20,199 bases of DNA from Spiro-02 sp964465155 (GTDB taxonomy: Bacteria > Spirochaetota > Spirochaetia > Sphaerochaetales > Sphaerochaetaceae). Under the pieces are notes generated by a model that was not told the DNA's origin, made no database searches, and saw only the letters and a list, made by a program, of their open reading frames with translations. The number at the start of each line of letters is the position of its first letter. Within the stretch, counting starts at the first letter, position 1. The stretch is taken from positions 1 to 20,199 of the forward strand of contig CAYXIH010000037.1 of assembly GCA_964465155.1 (NCBI GenBank). The letters are read 5' to 3'. Position numbers and translations under genes: made by a program. Below are positions 18,980 through 20,199 of the stretch, one piece after another.

Positions 18980-20199
18980 ATGAAGCAGGTTCAGAATCTG
19001 GTCATCGGTTTCGGCAAGGGGGGTAAGACCCTCGCTGGAAAACTCGCGGCAAAGGGACAGGAAGTGGTGTTGGTGGAGGCTTCCGACAAGATGTTCGGTG
19101 GAACCTGCATCAATGTGGCCTGTATCCCGACCAAGGCAATGGAGTACAGCAGTAGGCTCGCCCACGCAATGGGGGGCGACTTTGAGTCCCAGGTCCATCG
19201 GTATGAACATGCTGTCCAAGACAAGGACAAGCTGGTCTCCGCGCTGCGGGGCAAGAACTACAACAAGGCTGTCTCCGCTGGGGTGCAGGTGCTGGTCGGC
19301 ACCGCTTCTTTTTCAGGTCCCAAGACAGTATCCGTAGCCATGGCAGATGGTTCTACAAAGTCCATTTCCGCCCAAAGGATCTTTATTGATACCGGTGCAC
19401 GCCCGTTCATACCACCCATTGAGGGGTTGGCTGACTGCCACCATGCCTATACCAGTGAGCAACTGTTGGCACTCAAGACGCTTCCCAGGCGTCTGGTGGT
19501 CATTGGTGGTGGGTACATTGGCCTGGAGATGGCATCATCTTTTAGGAATTTTGGTTCGGAGGTCACCGTCTTGCAGGATGGTGATGTATTCCTTCCCCGT
19601 GAGGATGCTGAGATAGCGGCATCCATCCTTGATAGTTTTGGACGGCGTGGCATCATTGTGATGCGCAATGTGCAGGTCAAGAAGCTTGCCGATGTGTCTG
19701 ACCATAGTGTGGTGACCATCGCAACGGCAGAAGGGAACAAGGATCTTGAGGCGGACGCTGTCTTGGTTGCCACGGGACGCCGGCCCAATGTGGCTGATCT
19801 CAACGTAGCTGCCGCTGGTATCGAGCTGACCGACCGTGGTGCGATCAAGGTTGATGATCTGCTACGCACCACAGCCCCAGATGTCTGGGCAATGGGGGAT
19901 GTCGTGGGTGGCCTTCAGTTCACCTACATTTCCCTTGATGACAGCAGGATTGTCGCATCCCAGTTGTTTGGAAACGGAGGAAAGACTCTTTCGGGAAGAA
20001 AGAACGTGCCGTACAGCGTGTTCATCGATCCTCCGTTCTCCCGGGTTGGGCTGACCGAGGCAGAGGCACGGAAGCAGGGGATGGATGTCCTGGTAGCCAG
20101 GTTGCCGGCCCAGGCAATCCCCAAGGCATCGGTGCTTCAGCAGACCGATGGCCTGCTGAAGGCAATTGTCGATGCAAAGACGGGGATGCTGGTAGGGGC
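18980..20199 (+). CDS. RclA-like FAD-dependent disulfide reductase (C-terminus beyond the window)
   Basis: This flavoprotein of the pyridine nucleotide-disulfide oxidoreductase family stays open for 406 codons to the right edge. The N-terminus VIGFGKGGKTLAG (8-20) is the FAD site and matches RclA, the E. coli reactive-chlorine defence and copper(II)-reducing enzyme. The redox pair is Cys43/Cys48 in GGTCINVACIPTK. A second dinucleotide site, VIGGGYIGLEMA, is at 174-185, and WAMGDVVGG at 303-311 contacts FAD. The dimerisation domain begins near 341 and is cut at KTGMLVG, about 40-50 residues short of a full protein. It is not dihydrolipoamide dehydrogenase, since the RclA-type GFGKxGKT replaces the usual GxGxxG. 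AGGAGG precedes the ATG. It is probably co-transcribed with the antiporter. Confidence 0.88.
   Translation, partial: MKQVQNLVIGFGKGGKTLAGKLAAKGQEVVLVEASDKMFGGTCINVACIPTKAMEYSSRLAHAMGGDFESQVHRYEHAVQDKDKLVSALRGKNYNKAVSAGVQVLVGTASFSGPKTVSVAMADGSTKSISAQRIFIDTGARPFIPPIEGLADCHHAYTSEQLLALKTLPRRLVVIGGGYIGLEMASSFRNFGSEVTVLQDGDVFLPREDAEIAASILDSFGRRGIIVMRNVQVKKLADVSDHSVVTIATAEGNKDLEADAVLVATGRRPNVADLNVAAAGIELTDRGAIKVDDLLRTTAPDVWAMGDVVGGLQFTYISLDDSRIVASQLFGNGGKTLSGRKNVPYSVFIDPPFSRVGLTEAEARKQGMDVLVARLPAQAIPKASVLQQTDGLLKAIVDAKTGMLVG

Overview
The window looks like chromosomal DNA from an anaerobic or microaerotolerant bacterium of moderately high GC (roughly 55% by eye). A spirochaete of the Sphaerochaeta type is my best guess. 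It rests on the look of the orphan TrpX-like binding protein (signal peptide ending FASGTQE), the class I superoxide reductase and the general gene style. This is inference; no rRNA or marker gene is present. There are about 20 protein genes, no tRNA, rRNA, CRISPR array, transposase or phage gene, and one 100-N assembly gap at 17420-17519.

Layout. 1-66 (-) is the first 22 codons of a membrane protein. 330-977 (-) is an SGNH hydrolase behind its own hairpin. 1066-2654 (-) is a redox unit transcribed SDR oxidoreductase > exported rhodanese > desulfoferrodoxin (superoxide reductase). 2790-3662 (+) holds a DUF4186 protein and a small membrane protein, followed by a type B carboxylesterase (3787-5334). 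5544-7329 (+) is a two-gene unit of a KamA-like radical SAM protein and an alpha/beta hydrolase; its end overlaps by 23 bp the convergent orphan ABC binding protein (7307-8287, -). Upstream of that protein lie a cupin and an EamA transporter whose genes overlap by 8 bp. 9712-11625 (-) is a large beta-helix lipoprotein of the Cthe_2159/DUF4353 type. A HAD phosphatase (+) converges on a glyoxalase-fold/MBL-fold pair (-), and threonine ammonia-lyase (+) diverges from that pair. 15167-16955 (+) carries three short secreted proteins of one unrecognised family, followed by yaaA (interrupted by the gap), a cation/proton antiporter and the start of an RclA-like flavoprotein that runs off the window.

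The most notable element is a fluoride (crcB) riboswitch at 17631-17690, directly in front of the antiporter. All its helices can be drawn, and the downstream pairs form a neat mutually exclusive cascade that ends on the Shine-Dalgarno sequence. This predicts a fluoride-ON translational switch controlling an antiporter, with an RclA-like disulfide reductase next in line. Superoxide reductase, rhodanese, YaaA and RclA together give the region a reactive-species and ion-stress flavour.

Other regulatory structure read from the sequence: a promoter whose -35/-10 spacer is filled by a perfect palindrome (binding protein gene); a 9-bp-arm palindrome covering the -35 boxes of two divergent promoters (MBL hydrolase / threonine ammonia-lyase); two genes whose -10 boxes lie 6 nt from the ATG with no Shine-Dalgarno (EamA transporter, HAD phosphatase), which predicts leaderless mRNAs; and four sequence blocks shared in order upstream of two of the secreted paralogues.
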